Below, one piece after another: positions 7,573-18,000 of a stretch of 64,000 bases of DNA (position 1 is the stretch's first letter; each line of letters opens with the position of its first letter). The stretch spans positions 15,334-79,333 of the forward strand of contig PLZW01000001.1 of NCBI GenBank assembly GCA_003153575.1, given 5' to 3'. Both the position numbers and the translations under genes were made by a program. This DNA is from Acidimicrobiaceae bacterium. GTDB taxonomy: Bacteria > Actinomycetota > Acidimicrobiia > Acidimicrobiales > RAAP-2. Below the pieces are notes generated by a model. That model made no database searches. It was not told the origin of the DNA and saw only the letters and a list, made by a program, of their open reading frames with translations.

Positions 7573-7674
7573 CTACTTGCCCGCCGCCCGCCTCTGCCAA
7601 CGAGTGGCCTTCAACATCTTCTTGTGCTTCTTCTTGCGCATGCGCTTGCGGCGCTTCTTGATCAAGGATCCCAT
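7573..7674 (-). CDS. bS22-type 33-residue ribosomal protein (AURKAIP1/COX24 domain)
   Basis: A tiny 33-codon gene. The protein starts MGSLIKKRRKRMRKKKHKKM and continues LKATRWQRRAAGK; about half the residues are Lys or Arg. This matches the actinobacterial AURKAIP1/COX24-domain family. In mycobacteria its member is the small-subunit protein bS22, seen in ribosome structures near the decoding centre. The ATG is at 7674-7672 and the TAG at 7575-7573. It lies convergent to ispE and downstream of nothing on its own strand except, about 65 bp further on, the 3' end of the kinase gene. It is easily missed by gene finders. Confidence 0.88.
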   Translation of the reverse strand: MGSLIKKRRKRMRKKKHKKMLKATRWQRRAAGK

Positions 7675-7739
7675 GTCGGAGCGCACCCTAGCCGCCCCCG
7701 GCGCCGATCGCCATACGCGGCGCCCGGTCCGGTGCCTGC

Positions 7740-9149
7740 TCAGGCCTGGGTGTCCGACGGGTGGGGGGCAGTGATGGTGGGTAGCGCGAACCGGAACAGC
7801 GCACCGCCGCCCGGGGCGTGGTGGACGCTCACCTGTCCGCCTTCGTCGAAGGCCACCTGGGCCACGATGGCCAGTCCCAGACCGGATCCCGGCCGGCTGC
7901 GTGCCTCGGGTGCCCGGTAGAAGCGGTCGAAGATGTGGGCCATGTCGGCGTCGGCCACGCCCGGGCCGTGGTCGCGTACCATCAGGACGCCCCCGGCGCA
8001 GCTGACCTCGACCACCCCGTCGTCCGGACTGAACTTGAGGGCGTTGTCGAGCAGGTTGTCGACGGCCCGTTCGATCCGGGAGGGCGAGCCCGACACCCAC
8101 GACGGCAGGACCGATGCGGCAAAGGTCACGTTGCGGCTCCGGCCGTGCGTGGTGGCCGCCTCCACGGCGGTCAGGACCAGTTCGTCGAAGCGCACGGGAC
8201 CGGACATCTGGTGGGGCTGCTCACCCCGGGCCAGCTCGGCCATGTCGGCCACCAGCGAGGTGAGCTCGTCGAGCTGGGACAGCACGTCGCTGATCAGCAC
8301 GTCACGTTCGTCGGGGTCGAGCTCTTCCATGCGACGCGCCACCTCCATGTTGGTGCGCAGGCTGGTGAGGGGTGTGCGCAGCTCATGGGAGGCATCGAGC
8401 ACCAACTGGCGCTGGCTCTCGCGTGACGAGTCGAGGGCGGCCAGGAGCCGGTTGAAGGCGCGGCGCAGTCGACCCAACTCGTCGGGGCCGCCGGGATCGA
8501 GTCGGCGGGTGACGTCGGTGGTGCGGGCCAGCTCCTCGACGGTCCCCGTCAGATCGTCGAGCGGCGCCAGTACGGCCCGCCCGATTCCCAAGCCCAGCAG
8601 TACGGCGAGGCCCACGCCGATGAGGATGATGATCCACAGTGCGACGACCAGGTTGTGGAGTCCTTCATTGACGCCGGTCAGCGGCTCGGTGAGTTGCAGG
8701 GCCCCGCCGTACGGCATCGTCAGCTTTTTGATGGGGAGGGTGCCATTGCTGTATTGATACGGACCGGCCAGCGAGTAGACGATCTCGCGCACCGAGATGC
8801 CTCCCACCTTGGTGGTGTACAGCAGCTTGTTCCCAGCAACGTTGCTGCCGGCCAGCTGGGCCACTTGGGGCGGGATGGCTAGGAATTGGGGGTCACCGGG
8901 ATTGACCTTGCCGTCGGCCCACACCATCTGCGAGCAGTAGCCCGTTGCCCGCCCGCAGGTGTTCCCAATCTTGGGTAGTTGGCCGATGGCATTGCCGGCG
9001 AGGAGGCTCTGTGCGTTCTGTTCGAGGGTGACGTCGACCGATCCGACCAGCGACTCGTAGGCGACCACATAGGTGGCCACCGCCCCGATCAGGACCACCA
9101 CCAGGACCGCCCCGGTGGTCATCAGGACCAGGCGGGCGCGGAACGTCAT
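7740..9149 (-). CDS. membrane sensor histidine kinase (MprB-like)
   Basis: A 469-residue sensor kinase. The first transmembrane helix is at about residues 8-30 (LVLMTTGAVLVVVLIGAVAT). An extracytoplasmic sensor domain runs to about 165 and contains two Cys (CGRATGYCSQM). The second helix is at about 168-190, followed by a HAMP linker (APLDDLTGTVEELART). The HisKA H-box LVLDASHELRTPLTSL has its phospho-acceptor at His255. The HATPase N-box is NLLDNALKFSPDDG, and the G-boxes are DHGPGVADADMAHIFDRFYR and GSGLGLAIV. It is encoded 21 bp after the response regulator in the same operon. The architecture resembles mycobacterial MprB (envelope-stress sensing), but the stimulus cannot be read from sequence. 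Confidence 0.93.
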   Translation of the reverse strand: MTFRARLVLMTTGAVLVVVLIGAVATYVVAYESLVGSVDVTLEQNAQSLLAGNAIGQLPKIGNTCGRATGYCSQMVWADGKVNPGDPQFLAIPPQVAQLAGSNVAGNKLLYTTKVGGISVREIVYSLAGPYQYSNGTLPIKKLTMPYGGALQLTEPLTGVNEGLHNLVVALWIIILIGVGLAVLLGLGIGRAVLAPLDDLTGTVEELARTTDVTRRLDPGGPDELGRLRRAFNRLLAALDSSRESQRQLVLDASHELRTPLTSLRTNMEVARRMEELDPDERDVLISDVLSQLDELTSLVADMAELARGEQPHQMSGPVRFDELVLTAVEAATTHGRSRNVTFAASVLPSWVSGSPSRIERAVDNLLDNALKFSPDDGVVEVSCAGGVLMVRDHGPGVADADMAHIFDRFYRAPEARSRPGSGLGLAIVAQVAFDEGGQVSVHHAPGGGALFRFALPTITAPHPSDTQA

Positions 9150-9170
9150 GGGGAGGGGCGTCCTGGTCGT

Positions 9171-9842
9171 TCAGGGCTCACGGAGGACATAGCCGACCCC
9201 CCGCGCCGTATGGATGAGCCTCGGCTCCCCGTCCTCTTCCGTCTTGCGGCGCAGGTAGCCCACGTAGACGGCCAGCGAGTTGGTGCCCGAATCGAACGTG
9301 TACCCCCACACCCGGTCGAGGATCAGCTCGCGGGTGAGCACCTGGCGCGGGTGGCGGAGCAGGAGCTCGAGAAGGTCGAACTCGATCCGGGTCACGGTGA
9401 AGACCCGGTCGCCACGTCGGGCCTCCCGGGTCACGGGATCGAGGCTCAGGTCGGAGAAGGAGAGCGTCTCGCCCGGATCCTCGGGCCGGCGCCGCAGGAG
9501 GGCGCGCAGACGGGCCAGGAGTTCGGCGAGGGCGAACGGCTTGACCAGGTAGTCGTCGGCCCCGGCATCGAGGCCCTCGACGCGGCTCTCGATGGCGTCG
9601 CGCGCCGTCAGCATCAGCACCGGCGTATCGTCGCCCGCTGCCCGCATCCGCCGGCACACGTCGAGTCCGTCGATGGCCGGTAAGCCGATGTCGAGGACCA
9701 CTGCGTCGGGTGGGCGGATGGCGATCTCCTCGAGCGCCTTCGGGCCGTCGCCCGCCAAGAAGACCTCGTACCCTTCGAGCCGGAGGGCCCGTTGCAGTGC
9801 GCCGCTCACCGCGGGGTCGTCATCGACGACGAGGATCCTCAT
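9171..9842 (-). CDS. OmpR/PhoB-family response regulator (MprA-like)
   Basis: A 223-residue transcription regulator. The receiver domain (1-115) has the acidic pocket VVDDDP, the phospho-acceptor Asp51 in VVLDIGLP, the conserved Thr in MLTARD and the Lys in VKPF. The C-terminal winged helix (about 130-223) has [39 protein letters not shown] and [11 protein letters not shown]. It is the first gene of a two-gene operon with the sensor kinase at 7740-9149. A near-perfect inverted repeat lies just upstream of its -10-like hexamer, a natural site for autoregulation. Confidence 0.95.
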   Translation of the reverse strand: MRILVVDDDPAVSGALQRALRLEGYEVFLAGDGPKALEEIAIRPPDAVVLDIGLPAIDGLDVCRRMRAAGDDTPVLMLTARDAIESRVEGLDAGADDYLVKPFALAELLARLRALLRRRPEDPGETLSFSDLSLDPVTREARRGDRVFTVTRIEFDLLELLLRHPRQVLTRELILDRVWGYTFDSGTNSLAVYVGYLRRKTEEDGEPRLIHTARGVGYVLREP

Positions 9843-9851
9843 CGGGTCGGG

Positions 9852-9878
9852 AGCCTATCGGGGTCCCGGGCGGGACCC
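9852..9878 (-). promoter_or_regulatory. response-regulator promoter with palindromic operator candidate
   Basis: On the minus strand, TAGGCT (9852-9857) ends 9 nt before the ATG at 9842. Immediately upstream of it is a perfect 7-bp inverted repeat, GGGTCCC-gggc-GGGACCC (9861-9878). It is not a terminator for any gene, because nothing on the plus strand ends here. Autoregulatory binding is an inference. Confidence 0.4.
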
Positions 9879-9979
9879 GTGGCAGGCCGGGACCGAAGCG
9901 GTCCCCGGGGCCGGTACTAGCCTGTGGGCGACGTCGGCGGGGGAGTGCGGAGACCGCGCGCCGGCCCCCTCTGATTCAT

Positions 9980-10052
9980 TCCGAGGTAGTTCAACTGGCA
10001 GAACGCCGGCCTTTGGAGCCGGATGTTGGAGGTTCGAGCCCTCCCCTCGGAG
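9980..10052 (+). tRNA. tRNA-Gln (anticodon UUG)
   Basis: A full 73-nt cloverleaf. Acceptor TCCGAGG (9980-9986) pairs with CCTCGGA (10045-10051). The D stem is GTTC/GAAC. The anticodon stem is CCGGC/GCCGG around the loop CTTTGGA, with anticodon TTG at 10013-10015. The T arm is GGAGG-TTCGAGC-CCTCC. The discriminator is G at 10052, and the 3' CCA is not encoded. It stands alone between the two-component operon and typA. Confidence 0.96.
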
Positions 10053-10092
10053 CCCGTGGCCGACCGCGCCCGGCCGTCGCCTCGACGCCTGC

Positions 10093-11931
10093 TCAGCTGC
10101 CGGTCTTGCGGGCGCGGCTACGGAGCCGACCGCGCGTGGTCTGGTCCAGGATCACCTTGCGGAGCCGCACGGACTTCGGGGTCACCTCGACGCACTCGTC
10201 GTCGTTGATGAACTCGAGCGCCTGCTCCAAGGAGAGCAGCAGTGGCGGGGTGAGGCGGATGGCCTCGTCGGCCGAAGCGGACCGGATGTTGGTCTGCTTC
10301 TTCTCCTTGGTCGGGTTGACGTCCATCTCCTCGTCGCGGGCGTTCTCTCCCACGACCATGCCTTCGTAGACCTCGGTGCCCGGGCCCACGAGGAGCATGC
10401 CGCGCTCCTGGAGGCTCATGAGGGTGTAGCCGGTGGTGAATCCTCGGCGGTCGGCGACCATCGAGCCGTTGCGCTTGGTCTTCAGCTCACCGTGCCACGG
10501 CTCCCACCCGTCGAAGACGTGGTGGAGCATGCCGGTGCCCCGGGTCTCGGTCATGAACTCGGTGCGGAAGCCGACCAGGCCCCGGGCCGGGATCCGGTAG
10601 TCCATGCGCACCCAGCCGGTGCCGTGGTTGACCATCTCGATGAGCATGCCCTTGCGGAGGGCCATGAGCTGGGTGACCACGCCGAGGTAGTCGTCGGGGA
10701 CGTCGATGGCCACCCGCTCCATCGGCTCGTGCAACTTGCCGTCGATCTCTCTGGTCACGACCTGCGGTTTGCCCACGGTGAGCTCGAATCCCTCGCGCCG
10801 CATGGTCTCGACGAGCACGGCCAGCTGGAGCTCGCCGCGGCCCTGGACTTCCCAGGTGTCCGGGCGCTCGGTCGGGTTGACCCGCAGGGAGACGTTGCCG
10901 ACGAGCTCTGACTCCAAGCGTCCGAGGACCTGCCGGGCGGTCAGCTTCTTGCCGTCGTTGCCGGCCAGCGGCGCGGTGTTGATCCCGATCGTCATGGCCA
11001 GGCTCGGCTCGTCGACGGTGATGACCGGCAGGGCGTGCGGGTCGTCGGCATCGGCCAGGGTCTCGCCGATGGTGATCTCGGCCATGCCGGCCACCGCGGC
11101 GATCTCGCCCGGCCCGGCCGCGTCGCATTCGACCCGGTCGAGGGCGTCGGTGATGAAGAGGTCGGTGATCTTGGTCCGCTCGATGGTGCCGTCGAGCTTG
11201 CACCAGGCCACGGTGGCGCCCTTCGTCAGCGTGCCGTTGTGCACCCGGCACACGGCGAGGCGGCCGAGGTAGGGGGAGGCGTCGAGGTTGGACACGATGG
11301 CCTGGAGGGGGGCGCCCTCCTCATAGTGGGGGGCGGGGATGCTGTCGAGGATGGCCTGGAACAGCGGCTCGAGGTCGGTGCCCTCGACGCCCTGCTCGGT
11401 GGCCGCCCAGCCGGCCCGGGCGTTGGAGAAGAGAATGGGGAAGCCGATCTGCTCCTCGTCGGCGTCGAGGTCGAGGAAGAGCTCCTCGACCTCGTGGATG
11501 ACCTCGTCGATCCGGGCGTCGGGACGGTCGACCTTGTTGACCACCAGCACCACGGGGAGCCGGGCCTCCAGAGCTTTGCGCAGCACGAACCGGGTCTGGG
11601 GGAGCGGGCCCTCGGAGGCGTCGACCAGCAGCAGGACGCCGTCGACCATGGTGAGGCCCCGCTCCACCTCGCCGCCGAAGTCGGCGTGGCCCGGGGTGTC
11701 GATGATGTTGATCTTCACGCCGTTGTGGAGCACGGCGGTGTTCTTGGCGAGAATGGTGATGCCCTTCTCGCGCTCGAGGTCGCCGGAGTCCATCACCCGT
11801 TCATTGACCGACTGGTTGTCCCGGAACGCACCCGACTGCCAGAGCATGGCGTCCACCAGGGTCGTCTTCCCGTGGTCGACGTGGGCCACGATGGCCACGT
11901 TGCGGATGTCGTCTCGAGTTCGGATGGGCAT
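10093..11931 (-). CDS. typA: ribosome-associated GTPase TypA/BipA
   Basis: A translational GTPase of 612 residues, the family length, that acts in ribosome assembly and stress adaptation. The G domain shows G1 AHVDHGKTTLVDAM, switch-I KGITILAKNT, G3 DTPGHADFGGEVERGL and G4 NKVDRP. An EF-Tu-like domain II and EF-G-like domains follow; GRGELQLAVLVETMRREGFE is diagnostic for the TypA/EF-G C-terminal half. The C-terminus has the TypA-specific domain (LTPPLLLSLEQALEFINDDE, VEVTPKSVRLRK). The ATG at 11931 gives the standard MPIRTRDDIRNVAIVAHVD start. It has its own leaderless-type -10 and lies 80 bp downstream of the giant pilin gene on the same strand. Confidence 0.96.
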   Translation of the reverse strand: MPIRTRDDIRNVAIVAHVDHGKTTLVDAMLWQSGAFRDNQSVNERVMDSGDLEREKGITILAKNTAVLHNGVKINIIDTPGHADFGGEVERGLTMVDGVLLLVDASEGPLPQTRFVLRKALEARLPVVLVVNKVDRPDARIDEVIHEVEELFLDLDADEEQIGFPILFSNARAGWAATEQGVEGTDLEPLFQAILDSIPAPHYEEGAPLQAIVSNLDASPYLGRLAVCRVHNGTLTKGATVAWCKLDGTIERTKITDLFITDALDRVECDAAGPGEIAAVAGMAEITIGETLADADDPHALPVITVDEPSLAMTIGINTAPLAGNDGKKLTARQVLGRLESELVGNVSLRVNPTERPDTWEVQGRGELQLAVLVETMRREGFELTVGKPQVVTREIDGKLHEPMERVAIDVPDDYLGVVTQLMALRKGMLIEMVNHGTGWVRMDYRIPARGLVGFRTEFMTETRGTGMLHHVFDGWEPWHGELKTKRNGSMVADRRGFTTGYTLMSLQERGMLLVGPGTEVYEGMVVGENARDEEMDVNPTKEKKQTNIRSASADEAIRLTPPLLLSLEQALEFINDDECVEVTPKSVRLRKVILDQTTRGRLRSRARKTGS

Positions 11932-11940
11932 GATGGGGTA

Positions 11941-11946
11941 AGGCTA
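11941..11946 (-). promoter_or_regulatory. -10 hexamer of typA
   Basis: On the minus strand this reads TAGCCT, 9 nt before the typA ATG. There is no Shine-Dalgarno in between. It lies in the 80-bp gap after the giant FN3 gene, suggesting typA is transcribed independently of the pilin operon. Confidence 0.4.
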
Positions 11947-12011
11947 GCGGGCTGGGGTGGGGGCTCCGACTGGGCCCCGGCGACCCGGCGGCGGCGGTGA
12001 GGCCGCTCGGA

Positions 12012-15000
12012 TCACGGGGTGATGCTCGCCGAAGGTGCCGACGACGGTCCGGTGCCCACCGAGTTGGCGGCGGTCACGGTGAAGGTGTACCCCGTGCCGT
12101 TGGTGAGCCCGGTGACCGTGCACGAGGTGGTGGCCGTCGTGCAGGTGAAGGCGCCCGGCGCCGACGTCACCGTGTAGCCGGTCACGGCGCTACCCCCGTT
12201 GAGGGCGGGGGCGGTCCAGGACACCGTCGACTGTGTGCTGACGCCGTTGGTGCCGGACACTGCTGTCGGTGCGCCCGGCGTGCCGACGATGATCGCGTTC
12301 GATGCAGCCGACACGGCGCCGTTCCCGTTAGCGTTCTTGGCCGTCACCGTGAAGGTGTAGCTGGTGCCGGTGGTCAGCCCGGTGAAGACGCAGGTGACCG
12401 AGGACCCGGTGAGCGAGGTCGAGCAGGCGGCCGGCGGGGCGACGACGGGTGACGACGCCACGGTGAAGCCGGTCAGGGCCGAGCCGCCGGTGAAGGCGGG
12501 AACTGTCCAGTTGATGGTGGCCGACGTTGGCGACGCGGTGGCCACCGCCGCCACGCCCGTCGGTGGGCTCGGCCTTCCCATCGTGATGGACGGCGAGGCG
12601 GCCGACGCCGGGCCGTTCCCGTTGGCGTTCTTGGCCAGCACCGTGAAGGTGTAGGGGGTACCCGACGTGAGACCGGTGAAGACGCAGCTGGTCGAGGCCC
12701 CGGTCAGCGTGGGGGTCGTGCAGGCGGCCGGCGGGCCCACCGCGGGCGTCGATGCCACGGTGAAGCCGGTCAGCACCGAGCCACCGTTGGCCGTCGGAGC
12801 TGTCCAGGTGATGGTGGCTGACGTCGCCAATGCGGTGGCCGTTGCCGTCACGGCGGTGGGTGCGCCGGGCCTGCCCGTGGTGACCGCGGCGGTCGCCGTC
12901 GAGGCGGTGCCCGGACCTACGGCGTTCGAGGCCGTCACCGTGAAGGTGTAGGGGGTGTTGGCGGCCAGTCCGGTGAACACGCAGTTGGTGGAGGCCCCGG
13001 TGAGCGAGGTCGAGCAGGCGGCCGGCGGGGCGACGACGGGCGACGACGCCACCGTGAAGCCGGTCAGGGCGGAGCCGCCATTGCTGGCTGGGGCCGTCCA
13101 GGCGATAGCGATCGAAGTCGTCGTGGTACCGGCACCGGCCGTCACCCCGGTCGGGGCCCCGGGTGTGGTGGCCGGGATGGCCGCGGCCGATGGAGCCGAG
13201 GCGCTACCTGCTCCCACACCGTTGGTGGCCGTCACGGTGAAGGTGTAGCTGGTCCCGTTGGTCAGCCCGGCGACGGTACAGGAGGTGGTGGCCGTGGAGC
13301 AGGTGAAGCCCCCGGGCGACGAGGTCACCGTGTAGCCGGTGATGGCGTTCCCGCCGTTGGATGCCGGAGCGGTCCAGGACACGACGGACTGGGTATTGGC
13401 GTTCGACGTGGCCGTCACGGCGGTCGGGGCACCGGGCGTGGTGGCCGGGATGGCTGCCACCGAGGCGGCCGAGGCCGGTCCGGCGCCGAAGCTCGTGGAG
13501 GCGGTGACGGTAAAGGTGTAGCTGGTGCCATTGGTGAGGCCGCCCACCGTGCAGCTGGTGGTGGCCGAGCTGCAGGTGAAGCCGCCGGGCGACGAGGTGG
13601 CCGTGTAGGAGGTGATGGTGCCGTTGCCCGTGGCGGCCGGGGCCGTCCAGGAGACCACCGACTGGGCGTTGGCGTTCGACGTGGCTGTGACTGCGGTGGG
13701 GGCCCCCGGCGTTCCGGCGACCAGCGAGTTCGAGGCCGCCGAGGGCGCCCCGGTGCCGGCCGAGTTGATGGCCGCCACGGTGTAGGTATAGGCGGTCCCG
13801 GACGTGAGGCCGGCCACGGTACAGCTGGTGGCGGCGGTCGTACAGGTCAGGGCGCCCGGGCTGGACGTCACGGTGTAGTTGGTGATGGCGGCCCCACCGT
13901 TGGATGCCGGAGTCGTCCAGTTGACCGCCGCGGTGGTGGCTGTCGAAGTGGCCGACGCCGTCACGCCGGTCGGGGCGCTGGCCGTCGTGGCCGGAATGGC
14001 CGCCGCCGATGCCGACGAGGCCGCGCTGGTGCCTGCGGAGTTGGTGGCTGTCACCGTGAAGGTGTAGCTGGTCCCGTTGGTCAGACCGGTCACCGGGCAG
14101 CTGGTGGTGATCGTCGAGCAGGTGAAGCCGCCCGGCGACGACGTGGCGGTGTAGGCCGAGATTGCCGCGCCGCCGTTGGAGGCGGAAGCGGTCCACGACA
14201 CCGCCGACTGGGCATTGGCGTTGGATGTGGCGGTCACGGCCGTGGGGACACTCGGCGTCGTGGCCGGCGTGGCCGGAGCGGAGGCCGTGGAGGCGGCACT
14301 GGTACCGGCCGAGTTGGTTGCCGTGACGGTGAACGTGTAGGCGGTCCCGTTGGTGAGCCCGCCCACCGTGCAGCTTGTGGTCGCCGTCGAGCAGGTGAAG
14401 GCACCGGGCGTCGAGGTCACGGTGTAGGTCGAGATGACCGCCCCACCGTTGGAGAGCGGTGCCGTCCACGACACCACCGACTGGGTGTTGGCGTTGGAGG
14501 TGGCATTGACCGCGGTGGGGACACCGGGAGTGGTGGCCGGCGTTGCCGGTGAGGATGCAGCGGACGCACTGCCCATGCCGGCGGAGTTGGTGCCGGTCAC
14601 GGTGAAGGTGTAGGGCGTGCCGTTGGTGAGCCCGGACACCGTGCAGGTGGTGGTGGCCGACGAACAGGTGAAGCCGCCGGGTGACGAGGTCACCGTGTAG
14701 CTGGTGATGGTCGCACCACCGTTGCTGAGCGGTGCCGTCCAGGCCACGACCGACTGGGTGTTGGCGTTGGACGTAGCGGTGACGCCGGTGGGCGCGCCTG
14801 GGGTGGTGGCCGGCGTGGCCGGAGCGGACGCCGTCGAGGCGACGCTTGTCCCGGCCGAGTTGGTGGCTGTCACGGTGAAGGTGTAGCTGGTCCCGTTGGT
14901 CAGGCCGCCCACCGTGCAGCTGGTGGTGGCCGACGAGCAGGTGAAGCCGCCGGGCGTCGAGGTCACGGCGTAGGAGGATACGGCCGCGCCACCGTTCGAA

Positions 15001-18000
15001 ACCGGTGCATTCCAGGAGACCAAGGACTGGGAGTTGACATAGGACGAGGCGTTCACACTCGTGGGAGCCCCCGGGGCGGTGGCCGGCACGGCCGGTGCCG
15101 AGGCGCCCGACGTGGTCCCCGTCCCGGCAGGGTTGGTCGCCTTCACGGTGAAGGTGTAGCTGGTCCCGTTGGTCAGGCCGCCCACCGTGCAGCTGGTGGT
15201 GGCCGTCGAGCAGGTGAAGCCGCCCGGCGACGACGTGACCGCGTAGGAGGTGATGGCCGCGCCACCGTTGGAGAGCGGCGCTGTCCACGACACCACCGAC
15301 TGGGTGTTGGCGTTGGAGGTGGCGGTCACGCCCGTGGGGGTGCCAGGCGCGGTGGCCGGGGTGGCCGGAGGCGAGGCCGACGAGGCCGAGCTCGTCCCGG
15401 CCGAGTTCGTGGCGGTCACGGTGAAGGTGTAGCTGGTCCCGTTGGTCAGGCCGGTCACGATGCACGTGGTCGAAGCGGTGGAGCAGGTGAAGGCGCCCGG
15501 GAACGAGGTCACCGTGTAGGAACTGATGGCTGCGCCACCGTTGGAGACCGGCGCCGTCCAGGAAACCACCGACTGGGCATTGGCGTACGAGGTACCCGTG
15601 ACCCCGGTGGGAACGCCGGGTGCCGTGGCCGGGATGGCCGCCGACGAGGCGAGGGAAGCCGGGCCGGTGCCGGCTGAGTTCTGGGCCGTGACGGTGAAGG
15701 TGTAGCTGGTGCCGTTGGTCAGGCCGTTCACCGTGCAGCTGGTGGTGGGCGTGGAGCAGGTGAAGCCGCCGGGCGACGAGGTGACGGTGTACCCAGTGAT
15801 GGTGGCGCCGCCGTTGGACGACGGTGCCGTCCAGGACACCACCGACTGGTTGCTGGCATTCGATGATGCCGTCACGCCGGTGGGTGCGCTGGGCACCGCG
15901 GCCGGAATGGCTGGGGCCGACGCCGCCGAGGCCGGGCCGGTGCCGGCCGAGTTGGTGGCCGTCACGGTGAAGGTGTACGCCGAGCCGTTGGTCAGACCAC
16001 CCACCGTGCAGTTGGTGATGGCCGCCGAGCAGGTGAAGCCGCCGGGCGACGAGACCACCGTGTACCCGCTGATGGCGGCGCCGCCGTTGGACGACGGCGC
16101 CGTCCATGACACCACCGACTGGGTGTTGGCGTTCGACGTGGCCACAACCGCCGTGGGTGCCGTCGGCACGGTGGCCGGGGTGGCCGGGGCCGACGGGCTG
16201 GAGGCGGCACTGGTGCCGGCCGGGTTGGTGGCCGTGACCGTGAAGGTATAGGCGGTCCCGTTGGTGAGGCCGTTCACCGGGCAGGTGGTCGTCGTCCCGT
16301 TGGCGGTGGTGCAGGTCAGGCCGCCGGGCGATGCGGTGGCGGTGTAGCTGGTGAGAGCGGCGCCACCGTTGCCCACCGGGGCCGTCCACGACACGACCGA
16401 CAGGCTGTTGGCGTTCGACGTGGCCGTCACGGCCGTGGGTGCCGTCGGCACGGTGGCCGGGGTGGCCGGGGCCGACGGGCTGGAGGCGGCACTGGTGCCG
16501 GCCGGGTTGGTGGCCGTCACGGTGAAGGTGTAGCTATTGCCGTTGGTGAGTCCGGACACCGTGCAGCTGGTCGAGGCCGTCGTGCACGTGAAGGCGCCGG
16601 GCGACGAGGTGACCTTGTAGGAGGTGATGGCCGCCCCTCCGTTGGAGGCGGGAGGCGTCCAGGACACCACTGACTGGGTGCTGAGGTAGGAGCTGGCGGT
16701 GACGCCGGTGGGGGCGCCGGGCACCGTGGCCGGGGTGGCGGGGGCCGAGGGCGTGGACGGGGCGCTGGTACCCGCGGCGTTGCTGGCCGTGACCGTGAAG
16801 GTATAGGCGGTGCCGTTGGTGAGTCCGGAGACCGTGCAGGTGGTCGAGGCGGCGGAGCAGGTCTGCCCGCCGGGCGAGGCCGTCGCCGTGTACCCGGTGA
16901 TGGCGGCACCACCGTTGCCAGACGAGGCCGTCCAGGCCACCACCGCCTGGGTGTTGGCGTACGAGGTGGCGGTGACGGCGGTCGGCGCCGTCGGCACCGT
17001 GGCCGGGGTGGCCGGGGCCGAGGCCGACGAGGCCGGGCCCGTGCCGGCACCGTTGGTGGCCGTGACGGTGAACGTGTAGGGCGAGCCGTTGGTCAGGCCG
17101 TTGACTGTGCAGCTGGTGGTGGCCGACGTGCAGACGAAGCCGCCCGGCGAGGACGTCACGGTGTACTGGGTGATCGGCGCCCCGCCGTTGCTGGCCGGAG
17201 CCGTCCAGGACACGAGCGACTGGGCGTTGGTCCAGGACACAGCCGCCACGGCCGTCGGCGCGCCGGGAATGGTCGCCGGGGTGGCCGGTGCCGACGGGCT
17301 GGAGGCGACGCTGGTGCCCGCTGCGTTGGTGGCCGTGACGGTGAACGTATAGGCCGTGCCGTTCGTGAGTCCGACGACGGTGCAGCTGTTGGTGGTGGCG
17401 GTGCAGGTGGCGGCGCCGGGCGAGGCGGTCACCGTGTACCCGGTGATCGGCGCCCCGCCGTTGCTGGCCGGGGTCGTCCACGACACCACCGACTGGGTGT
17501 TGGCGTACGACGTGCCCACCACGGCGGTGGGCGCCGACGGTGCCGTCGCCGGCGTAGCCGGGGCCGAGGGCACGGAGGCGTTACCCGAGCCGACGGCGTT
17601 GGCCGCGGTGACGGTGAAGGTGTAGGCGGTGCCGTTGGTGAGCCCGGTCACCGTGCAGTTCGTGGTGGCGCCGTTCGGCGTGGTGCAGGACTGCCCGCCC
17701 GGCGAGGCGGTCGCCGTGTAGCTGGTGATCGGCGAGCCGCCGGTGGTCGGTGATGCGACCCAGGTGACGGGCACCTGGGTGTTCTGGTACGAGACCACCG
17801 AGACCGAGGAGGGGACACCCGGAGTGCCCACCGTCAGCGGATTCGACGACGGCGACGCCGGACCGGAGCCGGCCCCGTTGGCCGCGGTCACCGTGAAGGT
17901 GTAGGTGGTGCCGTTGGTGAGTCCGCTGAATACGCAGGTGGTGGTCGATCCGTTGGCGGTGGTGCACGTGTAGCCACCGGGGCTCGACGTCACGGTGTAG

